Notes: generated by a model not told the origin, from the sequence alone. A DNA stretch of 64,000 nt from Flavobacterium sp. (GCA_016787805.1 JAEUTY010000015.1:1-64000), one strand, 5' to 3'. Counted from the first letter of the stretch, positions 1-8,194 are shown. Translations and numbers: made by a program.

Positions 1-621
1 ATTGCTTCTTTACCTTCTTCAGATAAAAAAGAACAACCTACTGACTTGGGTTACCGAATGCTTAAAGGTGATTTGAAAAAAGTAGTCAACAAAGGCAAAG
101 ATCCAAAAAGTAATGTAACCATTATGTTTTATGGCGATGCCGAATATTCACCAGAAGAAGCACTGAGCATGCGTGCTTTAGGCGAAGTATTAACTATTAA
201 ATTAGTGGAGCAATTGCGTGAAAATGAAAGTGGCGTGTATGGAGTAAATGCTCGTGGATCGATGAATAAAATTCCGTATGGTTCGTATAACTTTAATATT
301 AGTTTTCCATGCGGACCCGAAAATGCCGACAAACTAACAGCTTCAGCATTGAATGAACTTCAAAGAATCATTGACAATGGCCCGGAAGAAAAAGACATAG
401 CCAAATTTAAAGAAGCTGAACTTTTGGAGTACAAAAAACAAATCAAAGAAAATAAATATTGGATGACTAATTTCACTCGCTCGTACATCAATGGTGTAAG
501 TCCGAATGAAATATTGCAGTCTGAAAGTAAAATCAATTCGGTAAACGCTAAAAACATTCAAGCAGTAGCCAAGAAGTACTTAACAAAAGATAAAACAATA
601 GGTGTTTTAATGCCTGAATAA
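1..621 (+). CDS. M16 family metallopeptidase, C-terminal part (gene starts before the window)
   Basis: The reading frame is open from base 1, so only the last ~206 residues are visible. They match the C-terminal domain of M16 (insulinase/pitrilysin-like) peptidases: a beta-alpha segment around LGEVLTIKLVEQLRENESGVYGV, then a helical region and a terminal stretch ending in a VAKKYL-type helix and a final strand. This is the non-catalytic half; the HxxEH zinc site would lie upstream of the window. An internal ATG at 46 is not a plausible start because the homologous fold extends in front of it. The family degrades peptides in the periplasm or extracellularly. A bidirectional terminator follows directly. 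Confidence 0.85.
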   Translation: MASLPSSDKKEQPTDLGYRMLKGDLKKVVNKGKDPKSNVTIMFYGDAEYSPEEALSMRALGEVLTIKLVEQLRENESGVYGVNARGSMNKIPYGSYNFNISFPCGPENADKLTASALNELQRIIDNGPEEKDIAKFKEAELLEYKKQIKENKYWMTNFTRSYINGVSPNEILQSESKINSVNAKNIQAVAKKYLTKDKTIGVLMPE

Positions 622-623
622 TT

Positions 624-656
624 AAAAAGAACCCGATGAAAGTCGGGTTTTTTATT
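624..656. terminator. bidirectional intrinsic terminator
   Basis: Stem AACCCGA/TCGGGTT (630-636 with 643-649) is flanked by an A-run on the left and a T-run on the right. It serves the M16 peptidase gene and the convergent methyltransferase gene. Confidence 0.8.
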
Positions 657-1422
657 TGAAACAAACCGGAATAATTTCGCCTTTGGCCAAACAATATTTT
701 TCTACTAATTCAGGAGCAATTTTAGCCGTGTAATCTTCTTCTACAACTTTAAAACCAATACTTCTGAGCTTATCAAAATAATCGCGACCATACACACGAA
801 CGTGGTCGTATTGCCCAAATATTTTGGCTCGCTCTTTTTGATCGGTAATACTGTCGTCTGAAAAAGTTGTGGCTCGAGTTAAGTCTTGTGGAATTTGAAA
901 AATACCCATTCCGCCTGGTTTCAACACACGATACAACTCTTTCATCGCCTTAGTGTCATCGGGAATGTGTTCTAAAACATGATTGCAAAAAATCACATCA
1001 TAACTGTTGTCTTCAAAGGGCAAATGGCAAATATCCGCTTTTACATCGGCCAATGGCGATAACAAATCAGTTGTGGTATAATCGATATTGTTTTGCTTTT
1101 TGAAACGTTTGTAAAATTCTTGTTCAGGAGCAAAATGCAAGATTTTCTTTTTTTCTTTTGCGGTAAAAAAATCAGTTTCATTTTGCAAATACAACCAAAG
1201 CAATCGGTGTCTTTCAAGCGAAAGCGTACTTGGAGAAAGAACATTGTTACGCTGATTTCCGTAGCCATAAGGCAGAAACATTCGGAAACTTTTTCCATCA
1301 ATAGGATCTGTAAAACGATTGCCTTTTAATAAAAACGCTAAAATAGGTCTTACTACAATGCTCAACCTAATTAATATAGGTCGAGGAATAGTATTTAATA
1401 TGAACTTGAATATTTTTTTCAT
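652..1422 (-). CDS. class I SAM-dependent methyltransferase
   Basis: 256 residues. The Methyltransf_11-type core is visible from about residue 90: a SAM-binding motif I region (ILHFAPEQEF, divergent from the usual GxGxG loop), an acidic motif II (DYTTTDLL), motif III with FCNHVLEHIPD, and the post-motif LYRVLKPGGMGIFQIPQ. The N-terminus is basic and hydrophobic, suggesting loose membrane contact. The divergent motif I resembles SAM methyltransferases found near glycosyltransferases, but the substrate cannot be told from sequence. It ends in a shared terminator and is followed by map on the same strand after about 50 bases. Confidence 0.8.
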   Translation of the reverse strand: MKKIFKFILNTIPRPILIRLSIVVRPILAFLLKGNRFTDPIDGKSFRMFLPYGYGNQRNNVLSPSTLSLERHRLLWLYLQNETDFFTAKEKKKILHFAPEQEFYKRFKKQNNIDYTTTDLLSPLADVKADICHLPFEDNSYDVIFCNHVLEHIPDDTKAMKELYRVLKPGGMGIFQIPQDLTRATTFSDDSITDQKERAKIFGQYDHVRVYGRDYFDKLRSIGFKVVEEDYTAKIAPELVEKYCLAKGEIIPVCFK

Positions 1423-1470
1423 TTTTTATTTTACCATATAAGGCACAAAAGAAAATTTAAGTTGCGTTTT

Positions 1471-2292
1471 TTATTTAATGGCTAAAGGCTGTTTTCTAAA
1501 CTCATCTTCCTCATTACTCACAATTCCCAAAGCATCATAGATATATTGGAACGTTGATAAAATCTCAGGTTTTCCGTCAATCAAAGCTACATCATGTTCA
1601 AAATGGGCGCTTGGTTTTCCGTCGGCAGTTAAAATCGTCCAACCGTCTTTCAATTGCTTGATGTTTTTGGTTCCCATATTAATCATAGGTTCAATGGCAA
1701 CCACCATTCCTTCTATAAACAATTTTCCTCTTCCTTTTTTACCATAATTGGGCATTTCGGGATCTTCGTGCATTTTTTTGCCTAATCCATGACCCACCAA
1801 TTCTCTCACAACTCCATAACCATGACTTTCGCAGTATTTTTGAATGGCATTCCCAACATCTTCCACACGATTGCCAATTCGAAATTCGCGAATGCCAACA
1901 TATAAACTTTCTTTGGTAACTTTAAGCAGTTTTTTTACTTCTGGTGCTACTTCTCCAATTTCAAAACTGTAAGCATGATCGCCGTAAAATCCGTTTTTCA
2001 AAACTCCACAATCTACCGAAATTACATCGCCTTCTTCTAGAGGTTTTGCGTTAGGAATACCATGAACAACTTGTGCATTCGGACTCATGCACAGCGTATT
2101 GGGAAAACCATACAATCCCAAAAAACCAGGGATTCCACCGTTATCTCTAATGAATTCCTCGGCAATTTTATCCAATTGTAATGTGGTAACTCCTGGTCGG
2201 ATTACTTTGGCAATTTCGCCTAATGTTTTCGAAACTAACAAGGCACTTTCGCGCATCAATTCAATTTCTTCTCGTGTTTTTGGGATAATCAT
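1471..2292 (-). CDS. map: type I methionyl aminopeptidase
   Basis: Removes the initiator methionine from nascent proteins (metal-dependent, pita-bread fold). The start is placed at the ATG giving MIIPKTREEIELM, the usual N-terminus; an in-frame upstream extension of seven residues is possible but unlike the family. Metal ligands are recognisable: Asp in SVDCGV, Asp in YGDHAY, His in GHGLGKKMHEDP, Glu in IEPMIN, and a late Glu in HFEHDVAL. The length of 273 aa is near the type I norm. A C-terminal tail of about 20 residues (after ALGIVSNEEDEF) is slightly longer than in E. coli Map. Confidence 0.93.
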   Translation of the reverse strand: MIIPKTREEIELMRESALLVSKTLGEIAKVIRPGVTTLQLDKIAEEFIRDNGGIPGFLGLYGFPNTLCMSPNAQVVHGIPNAKPLEEGDVISVDCGVLKNGFYGDHAYSFEIGEVAPEVKKLLKVTKESLYVGIREFRIGNRVEDVGNAIQKYCESHGYGVVRELVGHGLGKKMHEDPEMPNYGKKGRGKLFIEGMVVAIEPMINMGTKNIKQLKDGWTILTADGKPSAHFEHDVALIDGKPEILSTFQYIYDALGIVSNEEDEFRKQPLAIK

Positions 2293-2448
2293 GGTACTAA
2301 ATTCAGACCGCAAAAATAGTGAAAAGTGTTCAGTATTTCATCAACCTTTTTTGTTATTTGTCGCTTTCATTTTGTAATTTTATAGGATATGAGTTTTGTC
2401 ATATTTTGAGCCCAATTCTCGTTTTAACTTTGTACAAAATTCAAAGGT

Positions 2449-3723
2449 ATGAGTAAATATGTTACCGCAGCAGAAGCTGTACAAGTAGTAAAATCAGGCG
2501 ATAGAGTCTATCTTCAAGCCGCAGCCGCAGCGCCAACCATTTTGGCCAATGCACTAACCGAACGCGCCGCCGAATTGCGCGATGTAGAAATTTGTCATTT
2601 ACATGTAGAAGGAGAAGCTCGTTACGCTAACCCCGAACTTGCAGCTAGTTTTCACGTCAACTCGTTTTTTATTGGCGCCAATGTTCGTCACACTTTAAAA
2701 GCAGGAAATGGTTCATATACACCTGTTTTTTTAAGTGAGTTACCTCATTTATTTCGAAAAAATGTATTGCCATTGGATGTGGCATTTATCCATGTTTCAC
2801 CACCCGATATTCATGGTTATTGCTCGCTTGGTGTTTCTGTAGAAGCAACAGTGGCGGCCATCGAAAATGCTAAAATTGTGATCGCTCAAGTCAATCCAAA
2901 TATGCCTCGAACGTTTGGTGACGGAATTCTACACTTTTCAGAAATTGACTATTTGGTTGAAGTAGACACTCCAATTTATGGTCACGAACCCGTTCCGTTT
3001 ACTGCCGAAGAAGAAAAAATTGGTGGTTTTATCGCTTCTTTAATCGACGATCAAAGTACGTTGCAAATGGGAATTGGTTCTATACCAAATGCGGCTCTAA
3101 GCAAATTGACCAATCACAAAGATTTAGGTTTGCATACCGAAATGTTTTCGGATGGTGTAATTGATTTAATCGAAAAAGACGTCATCAATTGCAATTACAA
3201 AGGAACGTTGCGCGGACGTGTATTGGCAACTTTTTTAATGGGTTCTAAACGCCTTTATGACTATGTTGATGACAATCCGTTTTTTGAAATGAAAGAATCA
3301 TCAATGGTCAACGACACAGCACGCATTCGCAAAAATCCTAAAATGGTGGCGATTAATTCCGCTATTGAGGTAGATGTTACAGGTCAGGTTTGTGCTGATT
3401 CTATCGGACCCAATATGTTTTCAGGTGTTGGTGGCCAAATGGATTTTATTCGAGGAGCATCACTGAGTCAAGGTGGAAAAGCCATTATTGCATTACCATC
3501 CATAACCAAAAGAGGCGAAAGCCGAATCGTTCCTTATCTAAAACAAGGCGCAGGAGTTGTAAGTACAAGAGCACATGTTCATTACATCATAACCGAAAAT
3601 GGAATTGCCGATTTGTACGGAAAAACACTCAAACAACGCGTTGCCGAATTGGTTAAAATTGCACATCCTACTCATCAAGAAACCATTGATAAACAGTATT
3701 ATGAAATGCTGAATAATTTTTAG
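2449..3723 (+). CDS. acetyl-CoA hydrolase/CoA-transferase family protein
   Basis: 424 residues with the two-domain CoA-transferase (Cat1/AcH) architecture. The likely catalytic glutamate is about residue 231 in LHTEMFSDGV, and the glycine-rich CoA loop is MGIGSIPNA. The C-terminal half contains the family sequences FSGVGGQMDF, RGAS and KGRGESRIVPYLKQGAGVVSTRAHVHYIITE-like segment. Members interconvert acyl-CoA and acetate (acetate, succinate, 4-hydroxybutyrate or propionate specificity); this cannot be decided here. A Bacteroidota -7 box TAACTTTG lies at 2425-2432, giving a very short 5' UTR. Confidence 0.88.
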   Translation: MSKYVTAAEAVQVVKSGDRVYLQAAAAAPTILANALTERAAELRDVEICHLHVEGEARYANPELAASFHVNSFFIGANVRHTLKAGNGSYTPVFLSELPHLFRKNVLPLDVAFIHVSPPDIHGYCSLGVSVEATVAAIENAKIVIAQVNPNMPRTFGDGILHFSEIDYLVEVDTPIYGHEPVPFTAEEEKIGGFIASLIDDQSTLQMGIGSIPNAALSKLTNHKDLGLHTEMFSDGVIDLIEKDVINCNYKGTLRGRVLATFLMGSKRLYDYVDDNPFFEMKESSMVNDTARIRKNPKMVAINSAIEVDVTGQVCADSIGPNMFSGVGGQMDFIRGASLSQGGKAIIALPSITKRGESRIVPYLKQGAGVVSTRAHVHYIITENGIADLYGKTLKQRVAELVKIAHPTHQETIDKQYYEMLNNF

Positions 3724-3758
3724 ATTATTTTCATAAACTAACTCAAACATAAAGTCAG

Positions 3759-3799
3759 CCGACATTGTTTACTACAATACTAATGGTAAACAATGTTGG
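3759..3799. repeat. isolated 14-bp inverted repeat
   Basis: CCGACATTGTTTAC (3759-3772) pairs with GTAAACAATGTTGG (3786-3799) with one G-T wobble and a 13-base loop. There is no T-run after it, so it is not a standard terminator. It sits 36 bases past the CoA-transferase stop in a 283-base gap. The rest of that gap is AT-rich and holds no ORF or promoter that I can support. Confidence 0.6.
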
Positions 3800-4006
3800 T
3801 CTTATGCGTTAACTCTTCTCCATACATTTCACATTACTTATTTTTTCTACAATAACAATGCGCTTGAAACCTCTTTCTTTGCATTTGTTAAATTAACATT
3901 TTGTTGCATTTTTCTACCATAAAATCTGTATCTTACCAAATAATTCTTTACAAGATTTAGATTCTTAAATAGTTCACTTCAAAACAATTATATAAATACA
4001 ACTTGT

Positions 4007-4291
4007 ATGAATAACGAAGTACAACTCAAGATCAATGATAAAAACGGTGTTTTTTATATTGATGTCGACGGCAAACACGAAGCAATGATGACTTTTGTTT
4101 TTGCTGGTGAAGACAAAATCATTATTGATCACACTGAAGTAAAACCAGGCAACGAAGGCAAAGGTTTTGGTAAAAAAATGGTCACAAAATCAGTGGAATT
4201 TGCCCGTGAAAAAGGCATCAAAATTATTCCGCTTTGTCCGTTTGCCAAAAGTGTTTTTGATAAAACTCCCGAATTTAGAGACGTTTTATAA
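4007..4291 (+). CDS. small GNAT-family N-acetyltransferase (COG2388/YjdJ type)
   Basis: 94 residues, the single-domain short GNAT form. The acetyl-CoA binding loop is seen as VKPGNEGKGFGKKMV, followed by an alpha helix, then IIPLCPFAKSVFDKTPEF, which is the conserved tail of this subfamily. The substrate is unknown. It is the first gene of a compact unit with a 4Fe-4S protein, a START-like protein and an FMN reductase. The gap to the next gene is only 16 bases, so co-transcription is likely. Confidence 0.85.
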   Translation: MNNEVQLKINDKNGVFYIDVDGKHEAMMTFVFAGEDKIIIDHTEVKPGNEGKGFGKKMVTKSVEFAREKGIKIIPLCPFAKSVFDKTPEFRDVL

Positions 4292-4307
4292 TTTTATAAT
4301 TCAATTT

Positions 4308-4535
4308 ATGGATGCAAAAGATCTAACCAAAGAATACAGCAATGGCGAAGTAACCATTGTATGGAAAAACGCGCTTTGCCAACACGCTGCTGAATGCGTT
4401 AAAAACAATCCTGACGTTTTTAAACCCAGAGAAAAACCATGGATTAATCCTGAAAATTCAACTACTGAAAAAATTGTTGAAACGGTAAAAAAATGTCCTT
4501 CAGGAGCGTTAACGTATTACATGAACTCGAAATAA
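4308..4535 (+). CDS. divergent 4Fe-4S mono-cluster protein (Fer4_19-like)
   Basis: 75 residues from the ATG at 4308; a longer open frame upstream overlaps the GNAT gene and does not look coding. Cysteines at 24, 30 and 63 (LCQHAAECV and KKCPSGAL) plus His26 are the candidate cluster ligands, as in the Fer4_19 family of small iron-sulfur proteins. The CPSGAL motif is typical. Function is unknown. The family is often encoded next to or fused with GNAT proteins of the COG2388 type (from memory), which agrees with the neighbour here. The stop codon abuts the start of the next gene. Confidence 0.83.
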   Translation: MDAKDLTKEYSNGEVTIVWKNALCQHAAECVKNNPDVFKPREKPWINPENSTTEKIVETVKKCPSGALTYYMNSK

Positions 4536-4946
4536 ATGGCCTCTTTTTCTACTATTATCAACACTTCAATAGAAAAGGTTTGGGAACATTTACTCTATAA
4601 AATAGAATATCCTAAAGCGTTTGTTCCTGGCGTAAGTGATGTACTTATTTTAGAAAAAAACAATGAATATGTAGTGCGTCAAATGACGATTACTATGAAT
4701 GATGTTGTATCTAAAGTGATGGAAAAAATTACTTTCTCGCCTTATTCGGTTCATTTTGAATTGTTAGAACATCCAAAATTTAATGGTTTCGTTGATAATG
4801 AAGCAGTTTTTGTTTCCGAAAATGAAACACAACTGACCTATACAATGAATTGGATGGACAAGCAAACACAAATGGCTTATGAAAATCCTGAAATTATGAA
4901 AAATGCCGTTTTAAAAACCAAAGATTTTATTGAAAATAAACTATGA
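4536..4946 (+). CDS. SRPBCC (START-like) domain protein
   Basis: 136 residues. The N-terminal strand-helix FSTIINTSIEKVWEHL followed by a long antiparallel sheet and a C-terminal amphipathic helix is the helix-grip fold of the SRPBCC superfamily, closest by feel to the AtaL/DUF1857 branch. No catalytic residues can be assigned. Such proteins bind hydrophobic ligands. The ATG directly follows the previous stop, and the stop overlaps the next start (ATGA), so translation is probably coupled. Confidence 0.72.
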   Translation: MASFSTIINTSIEKVWEHLLYKIEYPKAFVPGVSDVLILEKNNEYVVRQMTITMNDVVSKVMEKITFSPYSVHFELLEHPKFNGFVDNEAVFVSENETQLTYTMNWMDKQTQMAYENPEIMKNAVLKTKDFIENKL

Positions 4947-5470
4947 AAAAAATTATTGCTTTTGGAGCATCATCAAGTTCAACCTCAATTAATAAACAAC
5001 TAGTAACTTATGCCGCTTCTCTTTTTGAAAATTGTTCGGTTGAAGTTCTTGATTTAAACGATTACGAATTGCCTTTATTTTCGGTAGATAAAGAAAAATC
5101 TAATGGAATTCCAACTTTGGCTCACGATTTTTACAACCAATTAGGAACTGCCGATTTGATCATCATTTCGTTTGCCGAACACAACGGCGCTTACTCGGCG
5201 GCTTTTAAAAATATTTTTGATTGGATTTCTCGCATTAACGGTAAAACCTTTCAAGAAAGACCAATGCTTTTACTTGCAACTTCACCTGGAGCGCGTGGCG
5301 GAAGTTCAGTATTGGAAATGGCTAAAAATCGCTTTCCATTTCAAGGCGGAATTGTAAAAGGAAGTTTTTCATTACCGAGTTTCAACGATAATTTTGATGC
5401 TGAAAAAGGCATTACAAACCCCGATTTAAAGAATCAACTCTTGGAAATTATAAACGCAATCGAATTATAA
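4943..5470 (+). CDS. NADPH-dependent FMN reductase family protein
   Basis: 175 residues with a flavodoxin-like fold. The N-terminal phosphate-binding loop is AFGASSSSTSINKQL, then LDLNDYELPLF, the central IIISFAEHNGAYSAAFKNIFDW motif, and the LLLATSPGARGGSSVL loop, all typical of the FMN_red family (azoreductase/chromate reductase-like). It is the last gene of the four-gene unit. The combination with an Fe-S protein suggests a redox role, but this is inference. Confidence 0.87.
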   Translation: MKKIIAFGASSSSTSINKQLVTYAASLFENCSVEVLDLNDYELPLFSVDKEKSNGIPTLAHDFYNQLGTADLIIISFAEHNGAYSAAFKNIFDWISRINGKTFQERPMLLLATSPGARGGSSVLEMAKNRFPFQGGIVKGSFSLPSFNDNFDAEKGITNPDLKNQLLEIINAIEL

Positions 5471-5542
5471 TAAAAATGTTATTTTTGCTAAAGTTTCTGG
5501 CAAAACCTCAAACGAAAAACCAAGAACAATAAACACAATAAA

Positions 5543-6415
5543 ATGAAAGCATACGTATTTCCAGGTCAAGGTGCACAATTCACCGGAATGGGTAAAGAAT
5601 TATATGAAAATTCAACTTTAGCCAAAGAATTATTTGAAAAAGCCAATGATATCTTAGGTTTCCGAATTACTGATATCATGTTTGAAGGTACAGCCGACGA
5701 ATTAAAAGAAACCAAAGTAACGCAACCAGCCGTTTTTTTACATTCGGTTATTTTAGCCAAAACATTAGACAATTTCAAACCTGATATGGTGGCCGGACAT
5801 TCATTGGGTGAATTTTCGGCTTTAGTTGCCAATGGTGCTTTGAGTTTTGAAGACGGATTAAAATTGGTTTCGCAACGTGCTTTGGCCATGCAAAAAGCGT
5901 GTGAAATTACACCTTCAACGATGGCGGCTGTTTTAAATTTAGAAGACAAAATTGTGGAAGAAATTTGTGCTTCTATTGATGGTGTTGTGGTAGCTGCCAA
6001 CTACAACTGCCCTGGGCAATTAGTAATTTCAGGAGAATATAAAGCGGTCGAATTGGCGTGCGAAAAAATGAAAGAAGCGGGTGCCAAAAGAGCTTTGATT
6101 TTACCAGTTGGTGGCGCTTTTCACTCTCCAATGATGGAACCTGCAAGAGAAGAATTAGCTGCAGCAATCGAGGCAACAACCTTCTCAACTCCAATTTGTC
6201 CAGTATATCAAAATGTAACAGCAAGTGCGGTTTCGGATGCTGAAGAAATCAAAAAAAACCTAATCATTCAATTGACGGCTCCCGTAAAATGGACACAATC
6301 GGTACAACAAATGATCAAAGACGGCGCAACAAGTTTTACCGAAGTGGGTCCAGGAAAAGTCTTGGTTGGATTGGTTGGTAAAATTGATAAAGACGTCGAA
6401 ACAATTTCGGCATAG
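5543..6415 (+). CDS. fabD: [acyl-carrier-protein] S-malonyltransferase
   Basis: Loads malonyl groups from CoA onto ACP for fatty acid synthesis. 290 residues. The nucleophile is Ser87 in AGHSLGEFSAL, the catalytic His is 194 in GGAFHSPMMEPA, and the N-terminal FPGQGAQF loop is intact. Family length is normal. A -7 box TATTTTTG lies at 5480-5487. It is not beside other fab genes. A short repeat shared with the region after clpP follows the stop. Confidence 0.95.
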   Translation: MKAYVFPGQGAQFTGMGKELYENSTLAKELFEKANDILGFRITDIMFEGTADELKETKVTQPAVFLHSVILAKTLDNFKPDMVAGHSLGEFSALVANGALSFEDGLKLVSQRALAMQKACEITPSTMAAVLNLEDKIVEEICASIDGVVVAANYNCPGQLVISGEYKAVELACEKMKEAGAKRALILPVGGAFHSPMMEPAREELAAAIEATTFSTPICPVYQNVTASAVSDAEEIKKNLIIQLTAPVKWTQSVQQMIKDGATSFTEVGPGKVLVGLVGKIDKDVETISA

Positions 6416-6417
6416 AT

Positions 6418-6450
6418 TAGTTTTCAGTCACAGTTACAGTTTTCAGTAAA
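6418..6450 (+). repeat. post-stop short repeat (copy 1)
   Basis: Directly after the fabD TAG the coding strand reads AGTTTTCAGTCACAGTTACA and continues with GTTTTCAGT. Nearly the same words follow the clpP stop on the other strand (31352-31387). It contains degenerate short direct repeats of CAGT(T/C). Confidence 0.6.
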
Positions 6451-6461
6451 AAAACCTAAAA

Positions 6462-6478
6462 TTGGCATTTAATTTGTA
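6462..6478 (+). promoter_or_regulatory. sigma-54-like -24/-12 promoter element
   Basis: TTGGCATTTAATTTGTA. GG at 6464-6465 and GT at 6476-6477 are separated by exactly 10 bases, the spacing of RpoN promoters (TGGCAC-N5-TTGCA), with GC replaced by GT. It lies 32 bases before the lipoprotein ATG. Two further small lipoprotein genes in this window carry the same arrangement. Confidence 0.55.
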
Positions 6479-6509
6479 CCTTTAAAAGTAGAATTCAAAC
6501 ATAACCATT

Positions 6510-6764
6510 ATGAAAAAAATAATTTTGATAATTGCATTAGCAACTTTAACATTTTCGTGCAAAGACGAAACCAAAGAAAAGGTAAAAGAAGCCACCGAAG
6601 CAGTAACAGCCGACGTAAAAGAATCGATTGATTCAACCACTGTTAAAGCCAAAAAAATAATCGACTCTTCTAAAGTAAAAGAAAAAGTAAAAGAAGTAGT
6701 AGCAAAAGGTGCTGAAAAGGTTGAAGAAGGCGCCAAAAAAATACAAGAAGCTGTAAAGAAATAA
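6510..6764 (+). CDS. small lipoprotein, Lys/Glu-rich helical (paralog A)
   Basis: 84 residues. An N-terminal signal with lipobox LTFSC puts the acylated Cys at 17. The rest is an amphipathic, highly charged helix built from repeats of the KEK-VKEA/T type and ending in AVKK. No known enzymatic motif. It resembles the next gene and the one at 13402 in signal peptide, the word EATEAV, and the Asp/Ser IDST segment. Likely an abundant periplasmic or surface lipoprotein; function unknown. It has its own upstream sigma-54-like element and downstream terminator. Confidence 0.82.
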   Translation: MKKIILIIALATLTFSCKDETKEKVKEATEAVTADVKESIDSTTVKAKKIIDSSKVKEKVKEVVAKGAEKVEEGAKKIQEAVKK

Positions 6765-6772
6765 ATTTTTAT

Positions 6773-6806
6773 AAAGTTCCATAAAAAAATGGAACTTTTT
6801 TATTTT
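6773..6806 (+). terminator. intrinsic terminator
   Basis: A perfect 10-bp stem, AAAGTTCCAT (6773-6782) with ATGGAACTTT (6789-6798), is followed by a T-run. It separates the two lipoprotein genes. Confidence 0.85.
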
Positions 6807-6823
6807 TTGGCATTCGGTTTGTA
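6807..6823 (+). promoter_or_regulatory. sigma-54-like -24/-12 promoter element
   Basis: TTGGCATTCGGTTTGTA, directly after the previous terminator. GG at 6809-6810 and GT at 6821-6822 are 10 bases apart, the same spacing as the element at 6462. About 40 bases lie between it and the ATG. Confidence 0.55.
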
Positions 6824-6861
6824 TAGCTCTCAGCAGTATTAACCTTTTAAAACTTTTTAAA

Positions 6862-7113
6862 ATGAAAAAAACAATTTTGGCAGTAGCTTTTATGGCTGTT
6901 GCAATGGTATCTTGCCAAGACAAAACAAAAGACAAAGTAGAGGATGCTACTGAAGCTGTGGGAACAGAAATTGAAGCAACTACTGAAGCGGCTGGTGATG
7001 CAATTGATTCTACTGCAACAGAAGTAGCTGAAGATGCTAAAGAAGCTGTTGAAGCTGGAGCAGAAAAAGTAGAAGAAACTGCAAAAGAAGTAAAAGAGGC
7101 TGTAAAAAAATAA
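6862..7113 (+). CDS. small lipoprotein, Ala/Glu-rich helical (paralog B)
   Basis: 83 residues. The signal peptide ends in the lipobox AMVSC with Cys18. The mature part is a continuous acidic, alanine-rich helix (DATEAVGTEIEATTEAAGD and AEKVEETAKEVKEAVKK). Its C-terminal third closely resembles paralog A, so a tandem duplication is likely. The leader TTAACCTTTTA just upstream of the ATG also precedes paralog C at 13402. Function unknown. Confidence 0.82.
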   Translation: MKKTILAVAFMAVAMVSCQDKTKDKVEDATEAVGTEIEATTEAAGDAIDSTATEVAEDAKEAVEAGAEKVEETAKEVKEAVKK

Positions 7114-7134
7114 ACAGGCTTCTTTTAGAAAAAC

Positions 7135-7166
7135 AAAACCCAAACTGTAATAAGTTTGGGTTTTTA
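7135..7166. terminator. bidirectional intrinsic terminator
   Basis: AAAACCCAAACT (7135-7146) pairs perfectly with AGTTTGGGTTTT (7153-7164). T-rich and A-rich flanks let it serve both the lipoprotein gene and the convergent galE. Confidence 0.85.
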
Positions 7167-7171
7167 TTTTT

Positions 7172-8188
7172 TTATTTATTTCGAATTTTTTGTTCCCACT
7201 TCCAAGCGCTTTCCAAACTATCTTCTAACGACGATTGTGCTTTCCATCCCAAAACGGCATTTGCTTTATCAGTATTGGCATACGCTTCAATGATATCGCC
7301 TTCTCTTCTACCCACAATTTGATAATTTAATTTTTGTCCAGATACTTTTTCAAAAGTATTGATGACTTCCAAAACCGAACTTCCTGTTCCAGTTCCTAAA
7401 TTGAATATTTCTACTTTGTCAAGATTTTGTTTGTTGAGTAAACGCTGCAAAGCCACCACATGTGCTTTAGCCAAATCTACTACATGTATATAATCACGAA
7501 TCGCCGTTCCATCTGGAGTTGGATAATCATTTCCGTAAACCGATAATTTCTCGCGCAAACCAATAGCGGTTTGAGTAATAAAAGGCACCAAATTTTGAGG
7601 AATACCAATCGGTAATTCGCCTATTTCAGCACTCGGATGCGCACCTATTGGGTTAAAATAACGCAATAAAATTGAATTGATGTTGGTTACTTTAGCCACA
7701 TCTGTTATGATTTCTTCGCCGATTTGCTTTGTATTTCCATACGGAGACATTGCGGGTTGTATAGAAGCATCTTCAGTAATCGGCATCTTTTCGGCTTGAC
7801 CGTAAACCGTACACGACGAGCTAAAAATAAAATTAGCACTCGGTAAATTCTTCAATTCTTGCAAAAGATACACCAAAGCATTGATGTTGTTTTCGTAGTA
7901 CAATAGAGGGTTTTCAACGCTTTCACCTACTGCTTTAGATGCCGCAAAATGAATCACACCTTTAAGGTCAGAATGTCTTTTGAAAAAACTTTGAACGGCT
8001 ACTTTATCGCGCAAATCCATTTTTTCGAAGATGGGTTTTTTGCCCGTAATTTTTTCTATTCCATCTAAAACACTTTCTGATGAATTAGACAAATTATCAA
8101 TGGCTACCACTTCAAAACCTTCATTTTGCAATTCAACTACAGTATGCGAACCGATAAAACCTAAACCTCCTGTAACTACTATTTTCAT
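7172..8188 (-). CDS. galE: UDP-glucose 4-epimerase
   Basis: Interconverts UDP-glucose and UDP-galactose (extended SDR family). 338 residues. The NAD-binding Rossmann loop is TGGLGFIGSHT at the N-terminus, the catalytic pair is Tyr150/Lys154 (YGNTK), and the Ser in SSSCTVYG is in place. The C-terminal substrate domain is full length. It lies downstream of a sugar aminotransferase on the same strand, 71 bases away, which suggests use in surface polysaccharide synthesis. Confidence 0.93.
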   Translation of the reverse strand: MKIVVTGGLGFIGSHTVVELQNEGFEVVAIDNLSNSSESVLDGIEKITGKKPIFEKMDLRDKVAVQSFFKRHSDLKGVIHFAASKAVGESVENPLLYYENNINALVYLLQELKNLPSANFIFSSSCTVYGQAEKMPITEDASIQPAMSPYGNTKQIGEEIITDVAKVTNINSILLRYFNPIGAHPSAEIGELPIGIPQNLVPFITQTAIGLREKLSVYGNDYPTPDGTAIRDYIHVVDLAKAHVVALQRLLNKQNLDKVEIFNLGTGTGSSVLEVINTFEKVSGQKLNYQIVGRREGDIIEAYANTDKANAVLGWKAQSSLEDSLESAWKWEQKIRNK

Positions 8189-8194
8189 TTTTTT

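Noticed and set aside
4167-4307. Longer start for the 4Fe-4S protein inside the GNAT gene
   Set aside because: It overlaps the conserved GNAT CoA-binding region in another frame, and the family begins at the ATG at 4308.
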